From assembly GCF_004348525.1 (NCBI RefSeq), contig NZ_SMKG01000005.1:32128-96127 (forward strand): a stretch of 64,000 bases of DNA, in the 5' to 3' direction. Positions 43,047 through 52,753 of this stretch are shown in pieces. The notes under the pieces were generated by a model. The model was given only the letters and a program-made list of their open reading frames with translations. It was not told the DNA's origin and did no database searches. The stretch is from Micromonospora sp. 15K316 (GTDB lineage: Bacteria; Actinomycetota; Actinomycetes; Mycobacteriales; Micromonosporaceae). How positions within the stretch are numbered: the first letter of the stretch is position 1; every line of letters begins with the position of its first letter. The position numbers were made by a program, and so were the translations under genes.

Positions 43047-45923
43047 ATGAACTCGTACGGCGATCCCAGTTCGCGCGGGCGGGCACAGATCCCGAATCCG
43101 AGCGGAGGCTCCGGGCGGGGAGCGGACGACGTGTACCGGCGGCCCGGTGAGGACGCGCGCGGCGACGGCTGGTCGGCGCAGGAGGCGCCCGCCTCGCCCG
43201 GACGGGCATCGGTGACGCCACGCGGCACGAGCTCGGGCGGGCGGGCCTCCGTCTCGCCCCGGGGCGGTGCCTCGGGCGCGGCGTCCGTCGGCTCGGCCTC
43301 GGCCGGCTCGGCGTCGGTTGGTTCGGCCTCGACAGGTCGCGCCGGACGCGCCTCGGTTCCGGTCTCGCCGGCACCGGGTGGTGCGTCCGGTCGCGCGGGC
43401 GCCGGCCGGGCCTCGGTTCCGGTCTCCCCGGCCGGGCCGGCGGGTCGTGCCACCGTCGGCGCCGCAGCCGTCGGCGCGGCCTCCGCGGGGCGAGCGAGCG
43501 TGGGGTCGGCGTCGGTCGGCGGCCGGGCCTCGGTGGCTCGGGCCAGCGTCCCGGGCGCGGGTGGCCCGGGCGGCCCGGGCGGGCCCACCGGCCCGCGGCG
43601 CGGCCGCGGCGCGGGTGACTCGGCCGCCGCGGCGCGGGCGAAGAAGCGCAAGCGGATGAACATCGTCATCGCCGGGTTCGCGGTGCTCATCATGCTCGCC
43701 GGCATCGGCGTCGTGGGGTTCACCTACTACTCGACCAACGTGGTGCTGCCCGAGGCGCTGAACCCGCCGCAGGCGACCACCCTCTACGACTCCACCGGCA
43801 AGACGATCATCGCGAAGGTGGGCCAGGAGAACCGCACCCTGGTCACCATCGACCAGATCCCGAAGTACGTGCAGGACGCCGTGGCCGCGGCCGAGGACCG
43901 GAACTTCTACCGGCACTCCGGTGTGGACTACAAGGGCATCGCCCGCGCCGCGTGGAACAACTTCACCGGCGGCGACAAGCAGGGCGCCTCGACGATCACC
44001 CAGCAGTACGCGCGCAACGCCTACGACAACCTGAAGGACGACACGTACGCCCGGAAGGTGAAGGAGGCGATCTTCGCCTCCAAGCTCAACGATCAGTTCT
44101 CGAAAGAGAAGATCATGGAGCACTACCTCAACGTGATCTACTTCGGCCGGGGCGCGTACGGCATCGAGGCGGCGGCCCAGACCTACTTCGGCAAGTCGGT
44201 CAGCAAGGTCACCCCGGCCGAGGGCGCCGTGCTGGCGGCACTGATCAAGCAGCCGGAGCCGAGCGCCACGCACAAGGGCTACGACCCGGCGATCAACGAG
44301 GTCGACGCCAAGGGCCGCTGGGACTACGTCATCAAGGGCATGGTCGAGGAGGGCTGGCTCAACGCCCCGGGCAAGGAGCCGGCGCCGACCGAGTACCCCA
44401 CTAAGACCCTCAAGCCGCCGAAGAAGGGTGGCGTCGGCGTCGACTTCGGCGTCAACACCCCGTACGGCAACGTGATCAACTATGTCCGGCAGGAGATGCG
44501 GGAGAAGGGGATCTGCGTCGAGGACGAGGCCTCCGTGACGGACGCCAAGCCGCTCTGCTCGCAGGCGCTGATGTCCGGGGGCTACCGGATCCGTACCTCC
44601 ATCGACACCAAGATGCAGCAGGCCGCGCTCGAGGTCGCCCAGCGGAAGACCAAGGGCTCGGAGCTCGCCGGCCAGCCGTCCAACCTGATGGCCGCGGTCG
44701 TGGCCGTCAACCCGAAGAACGGCCGGGTGCTCGCCTACTACGGCGGTGACACGGGCGTCGGCACCGACTACGCCGGCAAGAACACCGACACCATGGGCAA
44801 CGTGACGGGCGGCCACTCGCCCGGCTCCAGCTTCAAGATCTACACGCTGGCGGCGGCGCTCAAGGCGGGCAAGTCCCTCCAGTCGCGCTGGAAGGGTAGG
44901 GGCTTCACGCCCGAGGGCGTGGAGTTCAAGGTCAGCAACGCGGGCAACGACAACCCGAGCTGCGGGAACTCCTGCACCCTGCGGGAGTCCACGCTGATGT
45001 CGCTCAACGTGCCGTTCTACTACGTCACCCAGGACATCAAGCCGGAGAAGGTCATCGAGATGGCCCGGGACGCCGGCATCACCACGATGTGGCGGACCGA
45101 CACCAGCCCGCAGAAGCCGTACGATCTGGTCAAGTCCGACCCGGAGGACATCGCGCCGTCGCCGTTCTTCCACGTGCTCGGCTACGGTCAGTACCCGATC
45201 ACCGTGCTGGACCACGCCAACGGCATCGCCACCTTCGCCAACGGCGGCGTCTACAACAAGGCGCACTTCCTCGTCTCCGTCCAGCAGCAGGACGACAACG
45301 GGAAGTGGAAGACGATCAGTGGCGAGAAGCTCGATCCGAAGCGGCGGATCGACAAGGACGTCGTGGCCGACGTGACCTCCGTCCTGGAGGACTACCCGGC
45401 CCGGACGCACCACGAGCTCGCCGACGGCCGGAAGGCGGCACAGAAGACCGGTACCTGGGAGCAGAAGGCGGACAGCCCGGAGAACGGCGACGCCTGGATG
45501 GTGGGCTACACCCCGCAGGTCGCCACGGCGGTCTGGGTCGGCAACGTGAAGGACCGCAAGGCGCTGAAGACGAAGGACGGCACCCGGATCAGCGGTGGCG
45601 GTCTGCCCGGTGAGATCTGGGAACGGTTCATGAATAAAGCGCTGAAGGGCCAGGAAAAGCTGGACTTCCCGCCGGCGGCGAACATCGGTGACAAGGAGTC
45701 CGGCAACGGCGAGATGCCGGCACCGCCGCCGACCCCGCCGGACCAGCCGTGCAACGACCCGTTCGGTGTGCTCTGCCCGCCCAACGGCGGCGGCAACCCC
45801 GGGGGCGGCAATCCTGGCGGCGGCAACCCCGGTGGGGGTAACCCCGGCGGGAATCCCCTCTTCCCCGGCGGTGGCGGCCGCGGTGCTGGGCTGCTACCGA
45901 GCACACCCCCGGATCGCTTCTGA
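43047..45923 (+). CDS. ponA: bifunctional class A penicillin-binding protein (transglycosylase/transpeptidase)
   Basis: The enzyme polymerises and cross-links peptidoglycan. The 958-residue product has a roughly 200-residue cytoplasmic tail of Ala/Ser/Val/Gly repeats. A signal-anchor helix (IVIAGFAVLIMLAGIGVVGF, about 206-226) follows. The GT51 domain contains AAEDRNFYRHSGVDYKG (about 280) and ASTITQQYARN. The transpeptidase has SSFK in HSPGSSFKIY (about 592), SLN in LMSLNVPFYY and KTG in AQKTGTWEQ (about 800). The C terminus ends with Gly/Asn/Pro repeats. It corresponds to PonA1 (Rv0050). A strong hairpin follows. Confidence 0.95.
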   Translation: MNSYGDPSSRGRAQIPNPSGGSGRGADDVYRRPGEDARGDGWSAQEAPASPGRASVTPRGTSSGGRASVSPRGGASGAASVGSASAGSASVGSASTGRAGRASVPVSPAPGGASGRAGAGRASVPVSPAGPAGRATVGAAAVGAASAGRASVGSASVGGRASVARASVPGAGGPGGPGGPTGPRRGRGAGDSAAAARAKKRKRMNIVIAGFAVLIMLAGIGVVGFTYYSTNVVLPEALNPPQATTLYDSTGKTIIAKVGQENRTLVTIDQIPKYVQDAVAAAEDRNFYRHSGVDYKGIARAAWNNFTGGDKQGASTITQQYARNAYDNLKDDTYARKVKEAIFASKLNDQFSKEKIMEHYLNVIYFGRGAYGIEAAAQTYFGKSVSKVTPAEGAVLAALIKQPEPSATHKGYDPAINEVDAKGRWDYVIKGMVEEGWLNAPGKEPAPTEYPTKTLKPPKKGGVGVDFGVNTPYGNVINYVRQEMREKGICVEDEASVTDAKPLCSQALMSGGYRIRTSIDTKMQQAALEVAQRKTKGSELAGQPSNLMAAVVAVNPKNGRVLAYYGGDTGVGTDYAGKNTDTMGNVTGGHSPGSSFKIYTLAAALKAGKSLQSRWKGRGFTPEGVEFKVSNAGNDNPSCGNSCTLRESTLMSLNVPFYYVTQDIKPEKVIEMARDAGITTMWRTDTSPQKPYDLVKSDPEDIAPSPFFHVLGYGQYPITVLDHANGIATFANGGVYNKAHFLVSVQQQDDNGKWKTISGEKLDPKRRIDKDVVADVTSVLEDYPARTHHELADGRKAAQKTGTWEQKADSPENGDAWMVGYTPQVATAVWVGNVKDRKALKTKDGTRISGGGLPGEIWERFMNKALKGQEKLDFPPAANIGDKESGNGEMPAPPPTPPDQPCNDPFGVLCPPNGGGNPGGGNPGGGNPGGGNPGGNPLFPGGGGRGAGLLPSTPPDRF

Positions 45924-45934
45924 CCCGACCTGAC

Positions 45935-45972
45935 GCCGCCGGCGGCCGGACCTCTGTCCGGCCGCCGGCGGC
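45935..45972. terminator. 17-bp hairpin after the PBP gene
   Basis: Positions 45935-45951 pair perfectly with 45956-45972 around CTCT, starting 11 bp after the stop codon and followed by ATTTC. This is a strong high-GC terminator. Confidence 0.8.
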
Positions 45973-46114
45973 ATTTCAGCAAGCGTGAGGCGGACGCGAG
46001 AGGGCTGCCCGGGGGATGCCTGAATGCGGCGGCGCTGCGGGCCGGGCGCGCGAGCGGCGTCCCGACGCCGGATGAACTACAGCGCAGGTGGGGCATACGG
46101 CAGGATGCCTCCTT

Positions 46115-47605
46115 ATGAGCACCCAGTCGACGCCCGGCCTCGGCGATGCCGGCACCAGCGACCACCCGTCCCGCTCCGACGGGTTCGTCCGTGGGGTCTC
46201 CGGGCTTATCGGCGGCCCGCTGGGCGACCACGCCGTGGCCCTCGACCGCCCCGCCGGCCGGGAACGGCGCTTCTGGACGGCGGCCCGGATCGTCCTGGCC
46301 CTCGCCTGCCTCACCCTGGCGCTGCACTGGGTGCAGAAGTCCCCGTGCCAGGACGGCGCCTGGCAGAACAACGTGCAGTACACCCGCTTCTGCTACACCG
46401 ACGTGCTCGCCCTCTACTACGCCGAGGGGCTGAACGAGGGGAAGGTGCCCTACCGCGACCACCCGGTCGAGTACCCGGTGCTGACCGGGTACTTCATGGG
46501 CGCGCTCGGGCTGCCGGTGCACGCCCTCGGCCAGGACGACCCCGGCATCAACCAGGGTCAGTGGTTCTACAACCTCAACGCGCTGGTGCTCGGCGCACTC
46601 GCCGTGGCCACGGTCGCGGTGATCCTGGCACTGCGCCGCCGACGACCCTGGGACGCCGCGCTCTTCGCGCTGGCGCCGGCGCTGCTGCTCACCGCCACGG
46701 TGAACTGGGACCTGCTCGCGATCGGTCTCGCCGCGTTCGGTCTGCTGGCCTGGGCGAGGCGAAGGCCGGTGCTGGCCGGCGCGCTGCTCGGGCTCGCCGG
46801 CGCGGCGAAGCTCTGGCCGCTCTTCCTGCTCGGCCCGATCCTGGTGCTAGCCGCCCGCGCGAACCGGCTACGTGCCGCGCTCAGCGCAGTCAGCGCCGCC
46901 GTGGTGGCGGCGGTCGCGGTGAACCTGCCGGCCGCCGTGCCGTACTGGGAGAACTGGGACCGCTTCTTCGAGCTGAACAGCACCCGGGCCATCGACTGGG
47001 GGACCCTCTGGTACATCGGCCGCTACCTCGACGGGAAGGTCGACGGCCAGGGCCCGTTCGACTGGTTGAACGCCAACATCCCCACCCTCAACCTGCTCTC
47101 GTACGCCCTCTTCGGGCTGGCCTGCCTCGGGGTCGCCGCGCTGGCCCTGTTGGCGCCGCGCCGTCCGCGGTTGGCCGCGCTCGCGTTCCTGGTGGTCGCC
47201 GCCTTCCTGATCTTCAGCAAGGTCTGGTCCCAGCAGTTCGTGCTCTGGCTGCTGCCGCTCGCCGTGCTCGCCCGGCCCCGCTGGGGAGCCTTCCTGGCCT
47301 GGCAGCTCGCCGAGGTCTGCTACTTCGCGGCGTTCTACGGCGAGCTGCTCGGTGCCTCCACCGGGCGGGCGGTCTTCCCGGAGGGCGTGTTCGTCTTCGC
47401 CGCCACCCTGCGGCTGGTCACCGTGGTGGTGCTCTGCGGGCTGATCGTGCGCGACATCCTGCGCCCGGAGCGTGACGCGGTCCGGGCCACCTACGCCGAC
47501 GATCCGGACGGCGGGGTGCTCGACGGAGCCCCCGACGCCCCGTGGTTGGACCGGTGGCGGCGGCGCGACACGCTGCCGGCCGAACCGCTACCGGTGGCCG
47601 GCTGA
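46115..47605 (+). CDS. glycosyltransferase family 87 (DUF2029) membrane protein
   Basis: From ATG 46115 the product has 496 residues with about ten transmembrane helices. After an N-terminal cytoplasmic stretch and first helix (AARIVLALACLTLALHWVQK), an extracytoplasmic loop has YYAEGLNEGKVPYRDHPVEY, matching the DxD/E-type region of GT87 mannosyltransferases. Further signs are GLAGAAKLWPLFLLGPILVL and VWSQQFVLWLLPLAVL. GT87 enzymes use polyprenyl-phosphate mannose for glycolipids; the acceptor is unknown. The position after ponA matches Rv0051. A GTG at 46088 is an alternative start. Confidence 0.88.
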   Translation: MSTQSTPGLGDAGTSDHPSRSDGFVRGVSGLIGGPLGDHAVALDRPAGRERRFWTAARIVLALACLTLALHWVQKSPCQDGAWQNNVQYTRFCYTDVLALYYAEGLNEGKVPYRDHPVEYPVLTGYFMGALGLPVHALGQDDPGINQGQWFYNLNALVLGALAVATVAVILALRRRRPWDAALFALAPALLLTATVNWDLLAIGLAAFGLLAWARRRPVLAGALLGLAGAAKLWPLFLLGPILVLAARANRLRAALSAVSAAVVAAVAVNLPAAVPYWENWDRFFELNSTRAIDWGTLWYIGRYLDGKVDGQGPFDWLNANIPTLNLLSYALFGLACLGVAALALLAPRRPRLAALAFLVVAAFLIFSKVWSQQFVLWLLPLAVLARPRWGAFLAWQLAEVCYFAAFYGELLGASTGRAVFPEGVFVFAATLRLVTVVVLCGLIVRDILRPERDAVRATYADDPDGGVLDGAPDAPWLDRWRRRDTLPAEPLPVAG

Positions 47606-47619
47606 CCCGCGTCGGGACG

Positions 47620-47654
47620 CCGCCGGGGGCGCGCGGCTCGCGTACCCCCGGCGG
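47620..47654. terminator. hairpin between convergent membrane-protein genes
   Basis: CCGCCGGGGG (47620-47629) pairs with CCCCCGGCGG (47645-47654), 15 bp after the GT87 stop codon. It likely terminates that gene and may also stop the converging transcript. Confidence 0.65.
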
Positions 47655-47786
47655 GTCATCCGTCAGAGGCCGCCCGGCACGAACGCGACGGCGTCCGCGC
47701 CTGTCGTCTTCTGCGACGATCCCGAGCGCTCGCGGGAAGATTCACCTCACCCGGCACCGTGTCACCACGACCGGATCACCGCACCA

Positions 47787-50285
47787 TCACTGCGTGGGGA
47801 GCCCGGTCGGTAGCCCCGTGGGCAGGTTCGTGGGGAGCCCGGTGGGCAGGTTCGTGGGGAGCCCGGTGGGCAGGTTCGTGGGCAGCCCGGTCGGCAGGTT
47901 GGTGGGTAGTCCGGCCTGGTCCGACTGGGTCGGTTGCGGCTGGGGTGCGGCGCCCGGCTCCTCCGGAAAGAGCCGGTAGACCACCGCGTCGCCCATCTCC
48001 TCGCGGGTGATGCCGAGGAGGTCCACGGGGCTGTCGACGGTCATCTCCCACGGTGTGCCGGGGAGCTGGTCGCGCAGCAGCACCACGTTGCGTACGCCCA
48101 GCGTGCGCAGGTAGTCGACGCTGGTCTGGTCGGGGAACGTCTGGGTCACCCGCCGGACGTCGTCCAGCTGGCGGGGGGTGAAGCCACTGCCGCCGTTCAC
48201 GACGTCCTGGAAGTGCGTGGTGGACCAGAGCATCACGTGCTGGTCGAGGCTCTGGTTGCTCGGCAGGACGAGCATCGGACCGTCGACCAGGCGCATCGCG
48301 GCCGGCTGAACCGGAGCCACCGGGTGCGGCGTGGTGTTCAGCCCCTCGACCGCCACCAGCAGCAACGGCAGCACGGCGGCCAGCCGCAACCACGGGCCCG
48401 GCCAGGAGGGGATCCGCTGCCGGGCGAGCTCGTACACCCGGTCGGTGAAGGCCGTGACCGCACCCGCCGCCAGCAGGCAGAGCAGCAGCGTCACCCAGAG
48501 CATCAGTCGACCCGGCGTACGCAGGCCGTTCCAGCCGGGCAGGTGCTCGAAGAGCGGTATGTAGGTCCAGGTGCCGCCGAAGAAGCGGGTGCCCATGGCG
48601 AGCACCATCGTGACCAGCACCCCGGCGAGCAGCGCCAGGCGGTGCCGCAGCTTCCAGACCGAGAAGAAGAGTCCGCCCGCGGCCAGGGCGTAGAGCACGA
48701 ACCCGGGCAGCAGCGTCATCTCCGGGTGCCAGGGCAGCGCCGCCCGCGCACCCTCGTGCAGCCCACCCCAGATCCGCGACTCGGCCGGCGCGGTCACGAA
48801 CCCGGAGGCGGGCGGGGAGAAGAGGCCGATGTCGCCGATCGACCGTTCCGCGTGGGGGTGCAGCTCGGTCACCTTGAAGTAGGGGATCGCCATCAGCACG
48901 CCGACACCGGCGAAGAGCGCACCGCCGACCAGGTCGGCGACGAGCAGCCGGATCCCGAACGGCCGCCGGACCGCCCAGAACCAGGTCCGCCGGACGTACC
49001 AGGTGATGGCCGCGACGATCACCGCACCACCGAGGAAGTACGCGAACGGCAGGCCGATGCCGAAGCCGAGACTCAGTTGCCAGGCAGCCACGAGCCAACC
49101 GGCGTAGACCCAACCGTCGTGCCGCAGCTCGGGCCGGTACCCGTGCCGCAGCGACCAGCCGTGCCCACGGGCCAGCATGGCGAGCGCCAGCGGGATGCCG
49201 CCGTTGGAGAGCACGTGCAGGTGCCCGGCCTGGGACAGCAGCCACGGGGCGTACGCGAAGGCCACCCCGGCCACCGCCGCGCCCATGCGCCCCGAGCCGA
49301 GCTGCCGCGCCAGCGCGTACGCCCCGAACGTGGCGAGCGCGTGCGCCAGCACGAACATGATGTTGTAGCGGAGGACGGCGGCCTCGGGGCCCGTACCGAT
49401 CATGCCCGCCGGGGCGTAGCCGAGGAGCGTGTCGGAGAACGCGAAGCTCCACAGTTCCGGGAAGAAGCTGTTGGACTGCCAGAGCTGGGCCGGGTTGGCC
49501 AGCAGGATGTGCCCGGACCAGGCCATCTGCCAGGCCTGCAGGCTCGGGTCCCAGGTGTCCTGCGGCATCGTGTAGCGCGGGTAGCGCAGCGTCGGCCACG
49601 TCATCAGCACCGCGAGGACGAGCGACCCGAGCGCCGCCAGGGTCCACTCGTGGATCAGGAACCGGCCGACCGCGCGGCCCACCCGGCGGGGGCGACTCAG
49701 GGTCGGTTCGGGAGCGGGGCCGAAGGCCGTCCACGGGTCCTTGGCCTCCTCAGCCTCGCCGCCGGCCTTGTCCGCGCTCGCCTTCTGGTCCGGGTCGGCC
49801 TTTTGGCCCGCGCCGGCCTTGTCCGCGCTCGCCTTCTGGTCCGGGTCGGCCTCCTGGCCCGCGTCCGCCGTGTCCGCGCCCGCCTGCTGCTTCGCGCCTA
49901 CGAGGGCGACCTTCCCGGCCGGCTGGTCGTCCGGTCCGCCACCGGCGCCGGAGTCCGTTTCCGTCCTGTCGCCGCCGGCAGTGCTGCCCGGTCCGCTCGT
50001 CCCGGCGCCGGCCGCGCCGCTCGTGCCGGTCTCGTCACCGGCCGCCCTGCCGGTTCCGCCGGTTGATCCGTTGCCGTTGCTCACGGCGGGCTCCGGGAGG
50101 CCGACGCTCATCGCGCCGACCCGGTCGGTTCCGTCGACGGTCTGGTCATCGCTGCCGGTTGAGTCCGCTCGGCGGTTCGTCCCCCCGTCGTCGACCGCCG
50201 GGTGCGGCGCCGAGCCGCTGGTGGATCGTTGGCTGTCGCCGGTCGGCGCGGGCGCGCCACCGGTCTCCGACTGTCCGGTCGTCAT
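47787..50285 (-). CDS. large multi-pass membrane protein, glycosyltransferase-like
   Basis: The 832-residue product starts with ATG 50285, overlapping the nfo stop by 4 bp. The first 205 residues are low complexity with a duplicated 17-residue unit. About 11-12 helices follow, starting [20 protein letters not shown]. An early loop, [20 protein letters not shown], and later [16 protein letters not shown] resemble GT-C-type polyprenol-dependent transferases. A C-terminal soluble domain ([20 protein letters not shown]) ends in a Leu-Pro-Thr-Asn repeat tail. GT-C membership is an inference from topology; substrate is unknown. Confidence 0.75.
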   Translation of the reverse strand: MTTGQSETGGAPAPTGDSQRSTSGSAPHPAVDDGGTNRRADSTGSDDQTVDGTDRVGAMSVGLPEPAVSNGNGSTGGTGRAAGDETGTSGAAGAGTSGPGSTAGGDRTETDSGAGGGPDDQPAGKVALVGAKQQAGADTADAGQEADPDQKASADKAGAGQKADPDQKASADKAGGEAEEAKDPWTAFGPAPEPTLSRPRRVGRAVGRFLIHEWTLAALGSLVLAVLMTWPTLRYPRYTMPQDTWDPSLQAWQMAWSGHILLANPAQLWQSNSFFPELWSFAFSDTLLGYAPAGMIGTGPEAAVLRYNIMFVLAHALATFGAYALARQLGSGRMGAAVAGVAFAYAPWLLSQAGHLHVLSNGGIPLALAMLARGHGWSLRHGYRPELRHDGWVYAGWLVAAWQLSLGFGIGLPFAYFLGGAVIVAAITWYVRRTWFWAVRRPFGIRLLVADLVGGALFAGVGVLMAIPYFKVTELHPHAERSIGDIGLFSPPASGFVTAPAESRIWGGLHEGARAALPWHPEMTLLPGFVLYALAAGGLFFSVWKLRHRLALLAGVLVTMVLAMGTRFFGGTWTYIPLFEHLPGWNGLRTPGRLMLWVTLLLCLLAAGAVTAFTDRVYELARQRIPSWPGPWLRLAAVLPLLLVAVEGLNTTPHPVAPVQPAAMRLVDGPMLVLPSNQSLDQHVMLWSTTHFQDVVNGGSGFTPRQLDDVRRVTQTFPDQTSVDYLRTLGVRNVVLLRDQLPGTPWEMTVDSPVDLLGITREEMGDAVVYRLFPEEPGAAPQPQPTQSDQAGLPTNLPTGLPTNLPTGLPTNLPTGLPTNLPTGLPTGLPTQ
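47793..47912. repeat. 24-bp tandem repeat encoding (GLPTNLPT)n
   Basis: About four and a half copies of a 24-bp unit (GGTGGGCAGGTTCGTGGGGA plus GCCC) lie head to tail with few substitutions and encode the protein's C-terminal tail. Length variation between strains is expected for such in-frame repeats. Confidence 0.9.
49761..49862. repeat. 51-bp direct repeat, two copies, in the N-terminal coding region
   Basis: Two nearly identical 51-bp units (starting GCCGGCCTTG at 49761 and 49812) encode a 17-residue unit containing [12 protein letters not shown]. This is a recent-looking in-frame duplication in a disordered segment. Confidence 0.85.
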
Positions 50286-51073
50286 GCCGCAGGGCGCTCC
50301 GTCCCGAGCTGCTCACGAAGGAAGGCGATGTCGTCCGCCTGGCCGGCCACCCCGCCGGGGGTCTCGACGACCACCGGCGCCCCGGCCGCCCGGATCACCG
50401 CCACCACGAGGTCGGGGTCGATGGTGCCACCCCCGAGGTTGTCGTGCCGGTCCTGCCCGGAGCCGAAGCCACCCTTGGAGTTGTTGGCGTGCACCAGGTC
50501 GATCCGCCCGGTGATCGCCTTGACCCGGTCGACCAGGCCCAGCAGCTCTTCACCGCCGGCGTGGGCGTGGCAGGTGTCCAGGCAGAAGCCCACCTCGTAG
50601 TCGCCGACGGCGTCCCAGAGCCGGGCCAGCGCGTCGAGCCGCCGCGCGCACGCGTTCTCGCCGCCGGCCGTGTTCTCGATCAGCACCGGCACCTGGAACC
50701 CGCCCGAGTCGGCGGCGTACGCGAAGGTCTTGCGCCAGTTGTCGAAGCCGACCGCCAGGTCGTCGCCGGCGTTGACGTGCCCGCCGTGCACGACGAGCCC
50801 CTTCGCGCCGACGGTGGCGGCGGCGGTGGCGTGGGCGAGCAGCAGCTTGCGGCTGGGGATCCGGATCCGGTTGTTGAGGGTCGCCACGTTGATGACGTAC
50901 GGCGCGTGCACGTAGACGTCGACCTCGGCGCCGCGTAGCTGCTCGGCGTCCTCTCGGGACTTGGGGGCCTTCCATCCCTGGGGGTCGGAGAGGAAGAACT
51001 GCACGGCGTCGGCCTCTCGGGCGGACGCCTCCGCGAGCGGGTCGGTCGAATCGACGTGGGCTCCGATACGCAT
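50282..51073 (-). CDS. nfo: deoxyribonuclease IV (AP endonuclease, Nfo family)
   Basis: Endonuclease IV cleaves DNA at abasic sites in base-excision repair. The 263-residue product is a TIM-barrel with the expected three-zinc ligands: His in [12 protein letters not shown], His in [10 protein letters not shown], Glu in VLIENTAGG, Asp and His in [12 protein letters not shown], the [18 protein letters not shown] loop, and Glu in VVVETPGG. Length matches the family. It overlaps the following membrane-protein gene by 4 bp, so the two are probably cotranscribed although functionally unrelated. Confidence 0.92.
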   Translation of the reverse strand: MRIGAHVDSTDPLAEASAREADAVQFFLSDPQGWKAPKSREDAEQLRGAEVDVYVHAPYVINVATLNNRIRIPSRKLLLAHATAAATVGAKGLVVHGGHVNAGDDLAVGFDNWRKTFAYAADSGGFQVPVLIENTAGGENACARRLDALARLWDAVGDYEVGFCLDTCHAHAGGEELLGLVDRVKAITGRIDLVHANNSKGGFGSGQDRHDNLGGGTIDPDLVVAVIRAAGAPVVVETPGGVAGQADDIAFLREQLGTERPAA

Positions 51074-51750
51074 GAAGGCGAGCCTACGTCGAGGCTCCGA
51101 CGGGTGGAATCACGGCGGAGCGAGTAGCTGTCGCACGTCGTCACCCGTGCGTCCGGCGGTCGTTGATGAGGTGGGAGGGAGGTTCGTGATCCCGCCGCCT
51201 GACTCGCCGGCGTCGCCGCTGTCGGAGCGGGACCGCGACCGTCCGTCGTCCCTGATCCGGGGCTCCCTCGCCGCGCGGCCCGGCGTGGCGAGGGTGTGCC
51301 CCGCAGGGAGGGAGGCACCGGAAGATTCGGGGAAATTATGCCAATCCCCCCAACAAGTGACGAGAGCCGTTGTATCGTCAGGTAACAACACGATAAAGCT
51401 CCGCGGGGCGTCTCCGGTCCAACCTCATCGGTGTGGTCGTTCCTCCCCAGGTCCCACCCAAGGAATGCGGACGGGACGTCCCGCGGCCTCTTCGACGGGG
51501 GTCCGCTGCCGGCCAGGTGCTCGGCGCGGGCCCCCGTCGCCGTCCGCTTCGGGTGCTCACCGCGCGGGTGGCCGGCCGGGCGCTCGCGGCACGGTCCGGT
51601 CCGTCGTCGAGCCGGGTGCGGGCCGGTGACGACTCGCGGGCTCGACCGCCGGACGGCCACCCCGGGCATGATCGTCCAGACCGGGTATCCTGGTCCGGTT
51701 GTCCGCGTCCGGGCGGGTCCCCCCGACTCCGGCGCGGTCCACGACGCACG
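51074..51750. other. long intergenic region between nfo and rpsF
   Basis: About 680 bp separate divergent nfo and rpsF. A rightward frame from GTG 51188 has a good GGGAGG site but encodes arginine/proline-rich sequence without protein-like character, so I do not call it. Around 51333-51405 there is a relatively AT-rich strip with the inverted repeat ATCGT-(10 nt)-ACGAT, where TTGTAT and ATAAAG spaced 17 bp could be a promoter for the rpsF operon. The remainder is GC-rich without recognised elements. Confidence 0.4.
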
Positions 51751-51795
51751 ACCTCCTGCCACGGAAGGACCGTGGCCGCTTAGCCCACAGGAGGT
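51751..51795 (+). promoter_or_regulatory. rpsF leader hairpin that can sequester the ribosome-binding site
   Basis: ACCTCCTG (51751-51758) is the exact complement of CAGGAGGT (51788-51795), the Shine-Dalgarno region of rpsF. Between them CCACGG (51759-51764) and CCGTGG (51770-51775) form an inner hairpin. Pairing would hide the ribosome-binding site, consistent with the S6:S18 autoregulation known for rpsF mRNAs in other bacteria. Protein binding here is inference. Confidence 0.6.
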
Positions 51796-51804
51796 GAGCA
51801 CGTC

Positions 51805-52095
51805 TTGCGTCATTACGAGATCATGGTGATCCTCGACCCCAGCCTCGAGGAGCGCACCGTCGCCCCGTCGCTCGACACGTACCTGAACGTGATCCGGACC
51901 GCGGGTGGCTCGGTGGAGAAGACCGACGTGTGGGGCCGCCGGCGCCTCGCGTACGAGATCAACAAGAAGGCCGAGGGCATCTACGCCGTCATCGACCTGC
52001 AGGCGACGCCTGCGGCGGTGGCCGAGCTGGACCGTCAGCTGCGACTCAACGAGTCCGTGCTGCGCACCAAGGTCATCCGGCCGGAAATGCGCTGA
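51805..52095 (+). CDS. rpsF: 30S ribosomal protein S6
   Basis: S6 binds 16S rRNA with S18 in the small-subunit platform. The 96-residue product starts with TTG at 51805 after AGGAGGTGAG ([20 protein letters not shown]) and carries the conserved [20 protein letters not shown]. It leads the rpsF-ssb-rpsR-rplI operon. The weak TTG start behind a near-perfect but occludable ribosome-binding site fits translational control. Confidence 0.97.
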   Translation: MRHYEIMVILDPSLEERTVAPSLDTYLNVIRTAGGSVEKTDVWGRRRLAYEINKKAEGIYAVIDLQATPAAVAELDRQLRLNESVLRTKVIRPEMR

Positions 52096-52193
52096 GCGCA
52101 TCCAACCCGGTTCGCCCGGATCAGCCTCATCCACGCTGTCGTACGGCTCTGGGAGCCTGTACGACGAGACGATGAGTGCGCGAGGAGATGGTC

Positions 52194-52712
52194 ATGGCAG
52201 GAGACACCACCATCACGGTCATCGGCAACCTGACCGATGACCCCGAGTTGCGGTTCACCCCCTCCGGGGCGGCGGTCGCCAAGTTCCGCGTCGCCTCGAC
52301 GCCCCGGTTCATGGATCGGGCGTCCGGCGAGTGGAAGGACGGCGAGCCGCTGTTCCTCGCTTGCACCGTCTGGCGCCAGGCCGCCGAGCACGTCGCCGAG
52401 TCGCTCCAGCGGGGCGCCCGGGTGATCGTGTCGGGCCGGCTGCGGCAGCGGTCCTACGAGACCCGCGAGGGCGAGAAGCGCACCGTCATCGAGCTCGAGG
52501 TCGACGAGATCGGCCCGTCGCTGCGCTACGCCACGGCGAAGGTGCAGAAGATGGCCCGCTCCGGCGGCAGCGGCGGCGGCTTCGGCGGCGGTGGTGGCGG
52601 TGGCCAGGGTGGCGGTGGAGGCAACTTCGACGACCCCTGGGCTTCGGCCGCGCCCGCCCCCTCGCGTTCCGGTTCGGGCGGCGGATCTTTTGACGAGGAG
52701 CCCCCGTTCTAA
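52194..52712 (+). CDS. ssb: single-stranded DNA-binding protein
   Basis: SSB coats single-stranded DNA at replication forks and recruits partners through its tail. From ATG 52194, with GAGGAG 7 nt upstream, the product has 172 residues. The OB fold (about 1-115) starts [20 protein letters not shown] and includes [21 protein letters not shown] Gly-rich linker ([17 protein letters not shown]) leads to the acidic tip DEEPPF that binds replication proteins. An upstream in-frame ATG at 52176-52188 lacks the spacing for this ribosome-binding site. Confidence 0.97.
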   Translation: MAGDTTITVIGNLTDDPELRFTPSGAAVAKFRVASTPRFMDRASGEWKDGEPLFLACTVWRQAAEHVAESLQRGARVIVSGRLRQRSYETREGEKRTVIELEVDEIGPSLRYATAKVQKMARSGGSGGGFGGGGGGGQGGGGGNFDDPWASAAPAPSRSGSGGGSFDEEPPF

Positions 52713-52753
52713 TGGCGCCGAGCGCCCGTGATCGCAAACCAGGAGCAAGAGCA

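Noticed and set aside
47793..47912. Regular short repeats considered as a CRISPR array
   Set aside because: The 24-bp units are contiguous with no unique spacers and are in frame inside a membrane-protein gene; no cas genes are present.
51188..51629. Rightward frame with a strong ribosome-binding site upstream of rpsF
   Set aside because: The translation is Arg/Pro/Gly-rich without hydrophobic core or family features, and it covers a probable promoter region.
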